Origin: Geosiphon pyriformis
Taxonomy: Eukaryota; Glomeromycota; Glomeromycetes; Archaeosporales; Geosiphonaceae
Assembly: GCA_016748015.1 (NCBI GenBank)
Contig: JAAOMT010000742.1
Location: 103,543-167,542, forward strand
Reading direction: 5' to 3'
DNA length: 64,000 nucleotides
Shown: positions 10,596 through 22,655 of the stretch, in pieces
Layout: every line of letters begins with the position of its first letter
How positions within the stretch are numbered: position 1 is the stretch's first letter
Translations under genes and position numbers: made by a program
Notes under the pieces: model-generated
Database searches by the model: none
The model's input: the letters and a program-made list of their open reading frames with translations, nothing else
Told to the model about the DNA's origin: nothing

Positions 10596-11460
10596 TGTTA
10601 CAGATAATTCTTTGGAGTGTTGAGTAAATAACAAACCCATAACTTGGTGCTCAAAGTGATTAGTGCGGATGATAATCTGAAGGTATTTTATTTGAAGGTT
10701 TTCCAATCAAGTTCTTTGTATAATGGACAGAAATTCAATGATAACAGTTTATTAGTAGTTTTCTGAAACTGTTGTTTTGTCAATTGCTTGTTCAACTTGA
10801 TGGTTAATAATTCTCCTGGTACAATATCCTCCATAAGTGTATACTAATGCTGTTTTCTAATGTCAGTTCTTCCGTAAGTCCTCCAAGAGTAAGTATTGTT
10901 TAAGCAAGTTTATTTTTCCATAAGTCCTCCAAGAGTAAATCCTTTAATCAAGTTAGTAGACAACAAAGAAAATAAAGAAAAGATAAAAGAGAAAATAAGA
11001 AATAAGCCAAGGTAATTTGCAAGTTAGTATCCTGTCAATAGCTGTGATCAAGAGCTATTGTTCCAGTATGGTTAAGTATCAGTTACTATCAACATGAAGT
11101 ATTGATAATGAAGAATGAATTTGATCTAGTGAATAATTATTTATTTAAGGATTGTGGTAACTAAGCTAAGGATTCTTGGTGTTGATTTTGTCTTTTTTGC
11201 TTCTAATGCTACTGCTATATATACATATTTGAGATTTCTCAATTCTTCAATTCCTTGTAACAGGAATCCTGGAATTCCTAGAATCCTGCGATTTCTGATG
11301 AGAGGAATCCTGCAATTCTTCATTGGAAAATCCTAAAATTTTTAGAATCCTGCAATTCCTCTGAGAGGAATCCTGGAATTCCATATTTACTACGTCTACT
11401 TCTGATTGGCTAATCTCTACTTGCTAATAATAATATATTTCTTCTATTCTATGAGTAACA
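10596..11460 (-). repeat. E2 5' LTR (right copy)
   Basis: It is 865 bases and starts and ends like the left LTR. It lies next to the primer binding site, so it is the 5' LTR of this minus-strand element. It differs from the left copy mainly by transitions in both directions, several at CpG/TpG or CpG/CpA pairs. U3 tandem repeats and the TATA-like box are present. Confidence 0.93.
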
Positions 11461-11464
11461 CTGG

Positions 11465-11670
11465 CCACTATACTGAGAAAGAAATTTGATGGAATTGTGA
11501 TTTTGGAAGGCTACTGAAACAACTATTAAATCTCTGTCTATTATACAAAAAACTCCATAACAAAACCTTTAGATCAACAAAACTTTCAGATATTAATGCC
11601 AAAATATCAATTAAGCATCAAGTTACGAGTTTGTTATTTGATTTGAGACCCCAAATAATCATTTGTAATA
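11465..11670 (+). repeat. E1 3' LTR, second part
   Basis: Past the CTGG duplication the sequence resumes homology to the reverse complement of the E2 LTR. It includes an exact 21-base match around TCTCTGTCTATTATACAAA near 11530 and ends ATCATTTGTAATA at 11670, where E2 has TGTAACA. Joined to 591-1168 it gives an LTR of about 784 bases, slightly shorter than the E2 LTRs. Confidence 0.75.
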
Positions 11671-11689
11671 TTACCACAGCACATGCCTA

Positions 11690-13240
11690 TTAATAATAAT
11701 TTCTTGCCATAATCAACATATACCAGTTTCAGTTTGTAATAGTTAGATGGTGGTGGTAAAGTATAAGTATATAAAATATAAGTGGTAATAGAAGTTGGTG
11801 CTGGCTTTTTTTTTTTCTCTTTTTCCTTTTTCTTGTTATTTTTTTTTCATTTCCAAGTTGGCATTAGCTTGGTACTATTGTCATTAGTCCATCATATTTG
11901 GTCAGTATTTTCAGTAAGTTTCTCTTTTTTTTCCCTTTCTATTGTTGTCCTAGGATAGTATTGGTAGTAATTTGTTGTAATCAGTGTTGGCTCACAAGAC
12001 TTGGTAGGCTTCTCAGATAGGTTTTTTTTTTCTTCTTCGAATTCTATTAGTGGTATGAGTGTTGTGTTTGTTCAAAAGTGGCCACACATGACTGGTACAC
12101 ATGTATGCTGACCGTTTATACTGAGTTGGAGCTCTTGTGTGGTCCAATCAAGCATGACATTGGTTTTGGATAATCAATTGTTGCCAACTAGTGCCTGGTA
12201 TTACATTACTTCTATTACTAAGACTTTGATAGGAGCAATTATGTCATTAATTTTAATGAGTAAGTTATCTATTTTACCAATTAGGATTTTGGTGGCTTTA
12301 TTAGCTGTAATTATTCTTGTACTGGTAGCTCAATCAACTTAGTAATCTAATTGGTTCATAAGTTGTTGTGTAATAATGCTGTTTGCTAAACTACTATCTA
12401 AGATCAATTTTATGGTCTGACCATCAACTTTAGCATCAATGTACATGACAGTAATGGATTTTTTTTTAAGCATGACTCTATTGAACAATAGTGTTTGTGA
12501 TGGTTCTTCGAATTCAAATAAGAAAATTGCTACTAGCAATTCATTATCAGTTATAATAGCTGGAGATATGTTGCTGATAAGTAATTTGTTTTGGTTGGAT
12601 TCTTGATTGTTAGATGAGGTGTCTTCTAAGGTAATCAAAAGACTTAAATAGTGTTGAGAATTCAGGTTTTGGGCATATCTAGTCTCCAAATTCCAAGAGT
12701 GTATTCCTGATTGTTGAGTAGAAAAACTGAGAATTAGTTAATGGACAACTATTGCCAATTTCCAGTTTTGTTGTATCATTTTTGGCCTTTGTGTTCTGAT
12801 TTGTAGTAAGTTTTGTAGTGGTGTTTGAACTTGTTGAGACTAGTATATTACTTGTGGCTATGGCTGATAAATAATGAGGTTTGTTAGCTGATAAATTAGA
12901 GCTTGATATATTGGTGGTTGATAAATTGGCTATTGCATTATTTGGATGTAATAAGATAAATATTAATCCTGATTTGGGTATTAATTTGAAGTTTGCAATC
13001 TGCAATCAAAGTTTCAATATTAATTTTCTGAATATAAGTTTTTATTATAAGAATAGCAGTCAATTCTCAAATAATCTTGTCTACCACAATTGTGGTAGCT
13101 ATATGTTTCTTGCTGCCATGACTGATTGGATAATAATGAAAAACACACCTAATTTTAGGAGTGATTCACATTTCCAGAATTATTGCGTTGTTGAAGTGGC
13201 TAATAAATTGCATAATTGTTAGCTAAGTATCCTTCTAATT
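11690..13240 (-). mobile_element. Decayed Ty3/gypsy fragment E3 (gag-protease part)
   Basis: This is a diverged minus-strand copy of the E2 region about 7,325-8,920. The clearest part is 12339-12689, whose translation follows E2 protease (SLLITLEDTSSNNQESNQ, then VDGQTIKLILDSSLANSI). The active-site Gly is replaced. The zinc-knuckle region near 13080-13110 retains only the HNCG core. Similarity starts near 11,735 and stops abruptly near 13,240 at the AT-rich block. The 11,671-11,735 stretch is too diverged to place. It has no LTR of its own in the window. Confidence 0.75.
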
Positions 13241-13249
13241 AGTAAACAG

Positions 13250-16200
13250 CAATTCAAATATGGATTTGATAATTCAAATATTCGAAATTAGAAAACTGTT
13301 GTTTAAAAATTAAAAATATAAAAGCTAATTAATGATGTTGTTTTTTCTTTAAAAAAGTATATAGTATAAATTATATAGATTTCAACTAAATATTTATTTA
13401 AAAACCAGTTTTAAAAGTTTTGAAATTGTTTACTAAATTAATTTTGAACAAAAAAGCAAATCAAACAAGAAAACAAGAGATTAAGTTCAATAAAGTTTAG
13501 ATTTGTTATAAGCTTTAAAGTATTTTTTTGATTGTTGTGATAAATATAAATAATTACTTATACAATAAGAAACAAAATAAAATTTTACAATTTTACAAAA
13601 AACATTACTTTTATGTTATAGGTTGAAATAACAAGCTAACAAATAGCAAAGTAAAACAAAATTATATAATAATAAAAACAATTAAAGAGAAATTCAATTT
13701 TAAGAAATAAATTGAATTGGTATAGATTCAATATATAATATTAGTTTTATAAATATCTTAGTTACTATTTTTTCTAAATAATAACAAAAAAATTAAAATC
13801 TAGAAAAATAGTTTGTACTGTTAACAAAAAATAATACACTAATATAATTTTATATCTTATATTAACATTTTTAGAATTCAATATCAGATATTAATTGTAC
13901 TTTTTAGTAATATTATTTAATAATTTTAAAACTAATAATTACAAATAAATACCAACAAGTAATTTTTATTACAAAAATGTTCAAATACTTAAAAGAAATT
14001 AAGAAAGAAAAATAAGCAAATAGAAAAAAATTAAATATTTTAGAAGTAATTTTTATTACTTTGATTTGTATATATTTTGTATGTTTGAACATGCTCTTTT
14101 AAAATTAAGAAATATATTACTTATATATAGTTATTCAAAATAGTTAATAATTAAGTTATTAATTAAATTAATAATTAAAGTAATAGTTAAGTCAATGATC
14201 AGATTATTAATCAAGTCATTGATTACTTTTTAAAAATAAAGTGACTAATTATTTGATATTAATAACTAATACATGTGGTAATTAATAAAAATAATGGCTT
14301 TTAAATATCATATTATAATAATATTACTTATTATTAAGTATAAAAAAATATAATAAAATCTATATAAAAATTAAATATTAGCTAATTTTTAAATTTGTTA
14401 CTAAAAAATAATTTTTTAAAATATTATTAATTAAACACAACAAAGCTATTTTATTTAAATTATTATTTTGTTATTTAATTTTTTGTTGTTTAATATCTAA
14501 TTATTTATATTCATTTATTATTATTATTGAAAATTATAAATTTACTAAATTGCAATTAATATAATATTTGATTACTAGTTAATTATAATTTCAAATTATA
14601 TGAATATAATTATTAATAATTTATGTAATTTTTTATAAAGTTAAGTAAATTTTTCATAATTAAAATAAAGCTTAGAATAATATTATTCGAAATTTGATAA
14701 AAGTTTTTTTTTGATATAAATTAGCAATATAAGATTCAATTAGTTATTACATTTTATCAAAAAAAATAATAATTTCAACCTATAAACTTTTTTGAATTAA
14801 ACTTTAATTATTAACAAACTTGAAAATTTTATTTTCTGCCAAGTAAAAATATTAAATATCAACAAATTTGTTAAGAAAATTATTGTCTAAAAATAATTCT
14901 ATTAAGAAGGCTTTTAAAATTAAAAAATCAAATAAATTAAAAAATCAAATAAATTTAAAACAGAAAAGTTAGAAAATATATATAAAATTTAATAAACTTT
15001 AGGATAAGACCAGATATTGATGTTAATAACATAAACTCTATAATTCCAAATCAAAGATTTTTTGTAACATCGTTTTTCATAGTTATTTTAAAAAAATTTA
15101 AATATTAATAAATATAATTGTATAAAAGTCATTTGTTACATTACAATGTTTCGAGTAAAACTGGTTTTGGATTGGCAATGTATTTTGCCTTTAAGAAATT
15201 CTGAATTTACCAAATTTTAAATTTTTCAATTAAATTAAATATATAAATAAAAACCAAAATTTAAATTGTATCGGGTATTGTATCAGCTTTAGTAATTGAA
15301 TTTTACAATTTAATTATTATTTGTCATGTTTTTACTATTTTTATTATTTTAATATTATCTTTCATTATTTCACCTAAATTATTAAAAAATGGATCTAAAT
15401 TTAATTGTGAAACCATTTTTTTAGTAACTATTATATTTCTATAATATTATCACTTGAATTGATTTCAAAAAAAATTATCACGATTCAGGATAATTATTTT
15501 TTTGCTTTGGCATATTAATAGCAATGAGTTTGTGCATATTTTTGATTTTGCATAAGTTGAATTTTATATATAAGTAGTTAAGCCTATATACAATCACATT
15601 TATTTGTATAAATATAATATGAAAATAGCCTAAAAACAAGTGAAACCAAGTAAATATTTTAAAAATTTTTGGTTTGTGTTTAAAATAATTTTATTTAATG
15701 CATTAATCTGTATTTCTTTATATTTAATTTGTTCATAAATCCGAAAATTTTGTCTTTGTCAATAAAAAATTACTAAAAATTCACTGTTTAACACAAATCA
15801 GAAATATTTATTTATTTTTATTCAAGTTTTTTATTTTATAGTTAGGTGTAAACACAAATTTAGTATAATTCTAATTAACAACAAAAAATATAGTAATTAT
15901 TCAAAAATAATTTATTAATTGCTGTTTTATATTAAACAATACAATAAAACAAATAAAAAATATAAATAATTCTAATTTTAATATTTTAATCGTTTTTTAA
16001 TAAATCTAATGCAAATATTAAAAAATACAATAAAACTATTATGTTAAAAATGTAAATATAGAATCATAATTCAATTGTTTATTTTTATTAATTATTGAAT
16101 TATATTGAATTATATGTATTTACTATTCTATTTTTAAAATTAATTATTAATGTAATTATTGATCTTGTTCTTAGCTTGGTTATTTAATTGATTATTGACT

Positions 16201-17560
16201 TATTTATTAGAAAATATATAAATAAAACTTTGTACATTTATAAAAAGTATATTAATTATAAAATCAATTTTTTTAATACAATGATAATAATTATTAAAAA
16301 GTATAAACTATATTTCTTATTGAATTTTAAAGCACTAATTAAGACATAAAATTATATAAATTGTATTATTTTTGTTAATAATATAATTATATTAATAATT
16401 CAGTCAAAAATCAAGTCATTAATCATATTAATAATTAATTCTAAAATTAGAATGGCTAATATAAATAACATCAATAATTAATATATGTAACTAAATATAA
16501 TTAAATAATTAAATAAACAAAGGTTATTACTGTAATATTATAACAGCTTTAATAAATTTAATAACTAAAAAAAAATTATAACAACAATTATATATAAAAT
16601 AAAAACAAAAAACCACGGTAATTATGCAAACAATAACAATAATTAAAGTTAAAATTATTATCAAAAACAATCAAACAAAAACAAATTTGTTTGCTGGCAC
16701 TATATAATTAACACAAATTATAGTCAAAAAATGATTTATTAATTTTATTAACCAATATAAATTTAAATTTTTTGTAATACTACATTAAATTTACAATTCA
16801 TAAATATTAGAACTTTTTCAAATTTTGAAACAAGGATATTTATTTTATTTATAATTTAATTTAGATAGATATTAATAAATTTGTTAATAAAAAATTAAAT
16901 TACATACATAATAGTATTCTTTATTAATATTTCTTTTATAAATACAATAATTAAATATATGACATTAATAATAATAATAATAATATTTAATAAAAATATG
17001 ATTAATTAGTAATACAAATACTTAAATTTTTAATAATTCAAATTTTACTTGTAATTAAAAAAACAAAATAATTTATTGGCTCAATACTTAAATCTTAAAA
17101 TCAATAAAAAAGCAGTTCTAATAATTAATATTTATATACTTAGTTTTTTTTTAATTGATAACTATAAACTCATGAAGAATTTAGGATTAGATTATGATAA
17201 TGCCAATTTACTAAAAAATTACTAGATCCAAAAATCAGAAAAAATACTTTCAGCAGAATTATAGGCTACAAAATCAATTGATAACATGTGCCATAATATA
17301 ATTTATGGATTTTCTTTTTTTTTCATGTTTTAATTAAATTTTTCGAAAATGAAATAATATTTTAAGTAGGTTTTAAAATAAATGAAAATATTGGAATCAA
17401 TTTACTAGTTTCAATTTGTAGAATTTGAAATTTAAAATAAGTAATTTTTCTCAAACATAAATAAATAAAAAACTATAATTATAATAATAATAATAATTTT
17501 AATAGTTTTCAATAAAAATTAAATTAAAAATATATATGTAAAATATTAAACTTGAATTTG
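13250..17560. repeat. extremely AT-rich geneless block
   Basis: This 4.3 kb stretch is almost entirely A and T, with no open frame of note and runs such as AATAATAATAAT (about 16965-16985). Diverged repeats occur in both orientations. Near 16121-16163 the reverse complement contains TTAATAATTAATTTTAAAAA, resembling 16421-16455, and AATCAAGTCATT recurs at about 14206 and 16408. It begins where E3 is cut off and ends sharply near 17,560, where base composition becomes normal. It could be heavily mutated repeat DNA, or centromere- or heterochromatin-like sequence; the sequence alone does not decide. Confidence 0.6.
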
Positions 17561-18789
17561 TATCACATTGGATTGGTCTCAAGCCTTCGAATTTGAGAAA
17601 TCCAGTCTAACTATGAAAAAGAATCAAAAAACGTGGTAAATGTGCCTGAATTAAGGGAAATTTTAAGAAGAATTAGAAATTAGAAATTCTCAAAGCATGT
17701 GTTCTTTTTAGAATTATATATTTTTTTTTACCGCTCCGTCTTGTACACAAGTAACGCGCCATTTGATAAAAATCGAACAGCGTCTTTCAGATAAAAAGAC
17801 GTCGATCAAAAACATGACTTTTAAATTATAAGTATAGTTTTTGGAGTCATTGCGGCAGTATAAGGAGGAAGTGTTGGCATGTTCTGCAAACCATAAGCGC
17901 TTTCCTAAGAAATATCCTTAGGGTTAATTTAACTGAGTTAAAAACGAGGCTAATTAAAAAAACTCCAATCTAGACTTTCTTCCGCAGTGTGACTTTGAAA
18001 TCAAATTGCCGTTTTATGAGATACCACGCAATCTGCAAAATGGATCCGACCTTGTAGGATTACATTTAAATATTGTTCTGTGAAACAGTTGAGTTAAATT
18101 TCCTGAATTGTTGATTTTGGATGTATTATATCTTAACCTCAAGGTTTCAGGCATTTTTATTCTCGAAATAGAATATATATTATGATTAGGGAGACTTTCC
18201 TGGAATTTTTTTGTCACGAATTTATTTTTGCAGGATTACGCAAATAGCACTAAAAAGGTCTTTAGTTATCATGAAAGTATGCTATTGACTATAAAAGCTG
18301 ATCATAGAATTATAATTTCCTTTCTCGTTGACAAACACATGTCTTTTTGAAGTTGTCATTTAACTTTTTTCTTCTCTGTAAGACAAATTTTATATTCAGG
18401 GAGATTTATGGCATGATCATTATTAATGTATTTACAAGCTCAATAATCTTAAGACTTATTAATATTAATCAGCGAGAAATCCTAACGAAATACCATGCCA
18501 CATAGTATATTCCACGTCGAAATTTGACATTTTCCCAATGAATAAGTTCAAACCAATTCAATTTATCGGAGGGTTTTAAATTTTATTGAAATGGAATGAA
18601 ACGTAATTAGATTAGTAAAAGCAATTCAATGGCCCCACTAAAGAAAATATATGAAATAGAGGAGTGAAACTAATGAGTTAAAGCAAGGAAAAGGACGGTT
18701 TTGATACATGGTATTTGATGATTACAATCAAAAAAATTTATTGAAAGAGAGGAAGCGATGGTGATGCTCTCAAAATAAAATTAAAGCTT
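17561..18789. other. intergenic, no gene seen
   Basis: Composition is more balanced than the AT-rich block, with a locally GC-richer patch at 17,730-17,900. No reading frame looks coding; the minus frame at 18,014-18,217 starts at GTG, is short and has no homologue I recognise. Confidence 0.4.
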
Positions 18790-20406
18790 TTAATATTCAG
18801 TGTCAAGATTTTCAGGTGAATCAAAAAGCCCGAAGTATTCAACAAATTCAAGTTCAGGATATTTGTTCGTGGGAAACCTCTTTTCCTCACCAAGCCAGTC
18901 ATAAATGTGATCACGGACTCCAACCTTTTTTATCATTTGCTTTTCTTTAGCACAAAGTGAAAGACTCTTAATGTGTTGATTGGTCACTTCGGCGTGAAGA
19001 GCAAAATATCGAATCGGCTTCTTAAGGTATCGAAGAAGGCTTTCTAAAGACACGACTGAGAGAGTACGGTTTCGAATACCCAAATACCAGACCATATTTG
19101 GGAGATTGATAGCTATTTTCTTGTATTCTCGAAAGTCTGAAACATTTTGTGTGAGAAATTGTAATCGTTTAAGGCGTTTAAATGATGGCAAACTGGTGAT
19201 AAATTCTTTTATATTGTCGGGTTCAACCCTAACAGCAAGAGATCGTAGATTTGGACAATGTTGACTTAGCAATTCAAAGCAACCTGATTTCGTAGGATCA
19301 AGAGCGAGATATTGCAAAAATTCAGCAGAAATTTCAATGATCCTCTGCGGAAGGTCAATCCTTTCATTTGGATAATCACAAAAGAATTTTTTTAGACGAA
19401 TATTGGATTTGAACAAGGGTTCCCAGAAATTGTCGGAAATGTCATTGCTATTGTTGCAGTGATTAGGGGCACAAATGATTAAGGTTTTCAGATTAATAAA
19501 TTTTGCCAATACTTCGACATCCAACGCTGAAACTTGTAAGTTTGTGCAGGCGAAGTAATGTAAATTCTGGGCCTGGAGAACGAGTTTAGGAAATACGTCT
19601 TCTCGATGTTCTTCTTTTAACCCATATAGACTAATATATTCCAGGTTTTCTTGCACCGAGACGAGATTTATTGCATGTTTAGCAACATGAAACCATCCGA
19701 AGTCAATTTCCAATGATCTAATTTTCGTACATTCACTTTGCATCAAATCCAAAAGATCCTTAATATTGCTTTTGTCGATATCTGTGTAATGAGTGAATTC
19801 ATCTTCGTATAACTCCAATTTGAATTTTTTTAAGGAGGAGATAGTCTTTGCCACACCTGCGAATTGAACAAAAGGAACCATTTCATCTGTACCTTCTGCC
19901 TCGATCAGTGACAAACTTTCAAGCCCTCCACTTGTATGCTGAAACATGACTTGACAAAGCAGCTCAGCCAGGCTGAGACACTGTGTTGGGGAATATGGTG
20001 GAAGCTGTCTTATTTCCAACCAACTACTCACAACATCGTAAAATTCTCGATATTCTAAGTGTTTAATAAACGCAGGATATTCAAATAATGGTATTGGTAC
20101 AATTAGTAGCTCTAATTCCCATAGAACCAAAATGTTTTTGTCATCTTCGTCAAGAAAGCATATGAATGTATCAATGATCCGACATTCATGAAGATGATTT
20201 TCATGACATTTGAATGGATTGCCCCATAGCACCGGTACGGCCTGTTTAGCCCAATCTCGACAAACCAAGATGCAAGAAAATAATGTAACTGTGTCACTCT
20301 CCAGAAATTTAAAGATTTGCTGAAGAGTTTCGGGTGGGAAATTCATACGTTCATGAACGTTGGATATTGGGACGAACGAGTCAGATATTTCTTCACATTT
20401 TGCCAT
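18790..20406 (-). CDS. F-box protein with leucine-rich-repeat-like region
   Basis: A single exon of 538 codons. I start at the ATG ending at 20406 (MAKCEEISDSF); the frame extends ten codons further only from a TTG. Residues about 22-62 form an F-box (FPPETLQQIFKFLESD, then LVCRDWAKQAVPVLW). It is the segment that binds Skp1 in SCF ubiquitin ligases. The remaining 470 residues show irregular leucine-rich spacing (LRSLEIDFGW, LKTLIICAPN, LRSLAVRVEP), as in F-box proteins with degenerate LRR substrate-binding domains. Long F-box/LRR proteins with this start and WGNPFK-type ending of the box are numerous in glomeromycotan fungi. There is no signal peptide and it is probably cytosolic or nuclear. 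The substrate is unknown. It stands alone, 2.2 kb from the lipase array. Confidence 0.88.
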   Translation of the reverse strand: MAKCEEISDSFVPISNVHERMNFPPETLQQIFKFLESDTVTLFSCILVCRDWAKQAVPVLWGNPFKCHENHLHECRIIDTFICFLDEDDKNILVLWELELLIVPIPLFEYPAFIKHLEYREFYDVVSSWLEIRQLPPYSPTQCLSLAELLCQVMFQHTSGGLESLSLIEAEGTDEMVPFVQFAGVAKTISSLKKFKLELYEDEFTHYTDIDKSNIKDLLDLMQSECTKIRSLEIDFGWFHVAKHAINLVSVQENLEYISLYGLKEEHREDVFPKLVLQAQNLHYFACTNLQVSALDVEVLAKFINLKTLIICAPNHCNNSNDISDNFWEPLFKSNIRLKKFFCDYPNERIDLPQRIIEISAEFLQYLALDPTKSGCFELLSQHCPNLRSLAVRVEPDNIKEFITSLPSFKRLKRLQFLTQNVSDFREYKKIAINLPNMVWYLGIRNRTLSVVSLESLLRYLKKPIRYFALHAEVTNQHIKSLSLCAKEKQMIKKVGVRDHIYDWLGEEKRFPTNKYPELEFVEYFGLFDSPENLDTEY

Positions 20407-22655
20407 TATGAACAATGCAGGGTGTGGATGTTTCAAGAGTAGAAAATGCGATCACTAACAGCTAAAATTTGTTGATTTATTAGTCATTTACCTTTTCTGT
20501 ATATGAATAAATTCGACTCAAGAAGTTTGTGTGACTTTGATGATTTCAAATAGGCTTTTTTTAAATAGATGTGTAATAATCTACAGAATAAATTTTTTAT
20601 AAAGTCAAAAGTATTCATACAATAAATCAAGTAATTTTAAAGACAAAAAAGAAGCCCTCTTTCAATTATTATGTTTTTTATTTAGGCGCAAGTTTCAGCG
20701 TAGCAAAATGATAATTTATTGTAGCAAAATAAAACTTATTTTTTTTATTGGGTCTAAGTTTTATTAGAATGAAGATTTTTATCAAAATGAAATTTGATAT
20801 TAGTTTTTAGTAGTAAAAATAGATGTATTAAATTGGTTTTTCACTACAAGTTTGGTATTATTTTAAAATTTAAACAGTAAAGGAAATTTTCTTTAAAACT
20901 AAATCTCGATAAATTCTGAAAATTTTGACAAAAAATATTCACCGAAAAACTTTTCATCTCCAATACTTTTTGATGAATAATTTTTAGAGCAGCTTTGAGT
21001 TTTTTGATTTATATCAAAAGAGCAAGAAAAATTTATTTTAGAATTCAGAGAATAAAACACCTCTTCCTTAGAAGTCCAGGATTTCAACTCATAAAAGTTA
21101 CATATTTAAAGTTAATATATATTTTCAATTTCTTTTCGTAGCTTTAATTAAACAAAAAAGTTTCCAAAAGTATTTGATTCAATATAATCTCGTTCATTAT
21201 ACTTGTATTTAAGAAAAGGGAGAAAAAGATCTTCATAAAATAATTTTTTAATTAAACAGTATTTTTATCTATGAAAGAATTGGAATATAGCAGCTTTTGT
21301 GATCTAACATTCTCATCTTGGACTTGATAAATCTTCACTCTCACAAGTGTCATTTTACAAACTAAAATTTCATTCAATAAACAAGGCTATCTGATAAATC
21401 TGAACTGCATATTTTTAAATGAGTCAATAGATTTTTCTTAAAAATGTGTGGAAATTTTCAATTTAAGCCATCTCTATTGTGCAGAAATAGAATATATATG
21501 GTCTTAACTATGAAATTCTCAGAATTAGAAATCTTCAAGTTTTGACGGTACAAATAACATAATATTTTTTAAAAGTTTAATTTTCATTGAGAAATTGGTT
21601 CGAAACAATGAAAATATATTTCATGCATTTTAAACTTTAGTAAATTTTTATATCTAAAATAGTTATTAGTTCATGAGCTATTATATTTTTGCAATACAGT
21701 GTGTTAGAGAGTAAAAAGTTTCTTAAGCTAGGTTAAAAAAAGAAACGTGGATTGTCTTTTCGTTAGCAAATATAGAAATTTTACAAGAAAGCATAATAGG
21801 TCTTTTTGTACATTATTTATTAATGTAGATTTTATAATTTTAATAGTGGATTACTTTAAAATAATTGGGATTTTGTGCAGTTGACCAGATAATTTGTTTG
21901 AAAAGCTTTGCTCTCTTTAAACCTCCTAATCCAAAAGATTTAGCTTCTTTAGTTTTGTATCAAATTAATAGAGAAATAAATCAATACAATTCTTCCTCTT
22001 CAAATTCTTCAATTTAAAAGTAATCTTTCGAGTGATAAAAACATTGTAATTAAAAAATAACAATTTAGAAAATGAATAATATAACCGACATTTTAAGATC
22101 CTAAAAGCGATGTGAAATTATTAGTAAAGATCCATATTTAGAAAAACCTTCTTTTACTAAAGGTTGAAGCCTAGAAAATCAAACAAGGTTTATTTGATCT
22201 TATGTCATTTCCTAAGTTATAAGCAAATATTAAAATATCTAATTCATAATAAATTATTGATCAATTACCTTTATAGACCATAATTGGTGGAAGAAAAATG
22301 TTTCAATTTCTTTATTCTAGTAAATAATTTGAATGCAAACATTTTTTTTAATAATTTTAGAAATTCTTGATTTTAACTATTCTTTTGAATGTAAGCTAGT
22401 TTTGAGTTTTTATCCATTTCCTAAGAAAGAGCCTTTAATAACGGTATTCAAATTTTGATCTGATCATGAGAATTTTTCATATTCATGTTATTGATAAGTG
22501 GGAATAATTTGAAATGGTCTTTTTTTATGGTTCTAAAACTTTCATTTTTATATTTATCAAAAAAAATAAAAATGGATTGATCCTCAATCAAGATTATCTT
22601 AGAAAGTATATTTTAAAATTGAGATCTAAAATTTTTTCTAGATGAAAGAATATAA
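20407..22655. other. intergenic, no gene seen
   Basis: AT-rich DNA with only short frames (for example 20,899-21,087 minus) that lack similarity or sensible composition. It holds the 5' flanks of the divergent F-box gene and the first lipase-like gene. Confidence 0.4.

Larger units (their letters stand above)
1169..11460 (-). mobile_element. Ty3/gypsy LTR retrotransposon E2, full-length but inactivated
   Basis: Two long terminal repeats (1169-2049 and 10596-11460) start TGTTAC and end GTAACA. They are flanked by the 4-base direct repeat CTGG (1165-1168 and 11461-11464; 5 bases if a shared A is counted). Read on the minus strand the order is LTR, primer binding site, gag with a zinc knuckle, aspartic protease, Cys-rich segment, dUTPase-like domain, reverse transcriptase, RNase H, integrase, polypurine tract, LTR. 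RT before integrase is the Ty3/gypsy order. Gag and protease share one frame (start 10532). The segment 6969-4729 is in a second frame and integrase onward in a third. Nonsense codons are scattered throughout, and nearly all can be derived from CAA, CAG, CGA or TGG by one C-to-T or G-to-A change. Length is 10,292 bases. Confidence 0.93.

Noticed and set aside
17730-17900. GC-richer patch considered as a tRNA or small RNA gene
   Set aside because: No cloverleaf or conserved TTCGA/GG box pattern could be made out.
18014-18217. 67-codon minus frame upstream of the F-box gene region
   Set aside because: It starts at GTG, has no neighbours in frame and no recognisable features.
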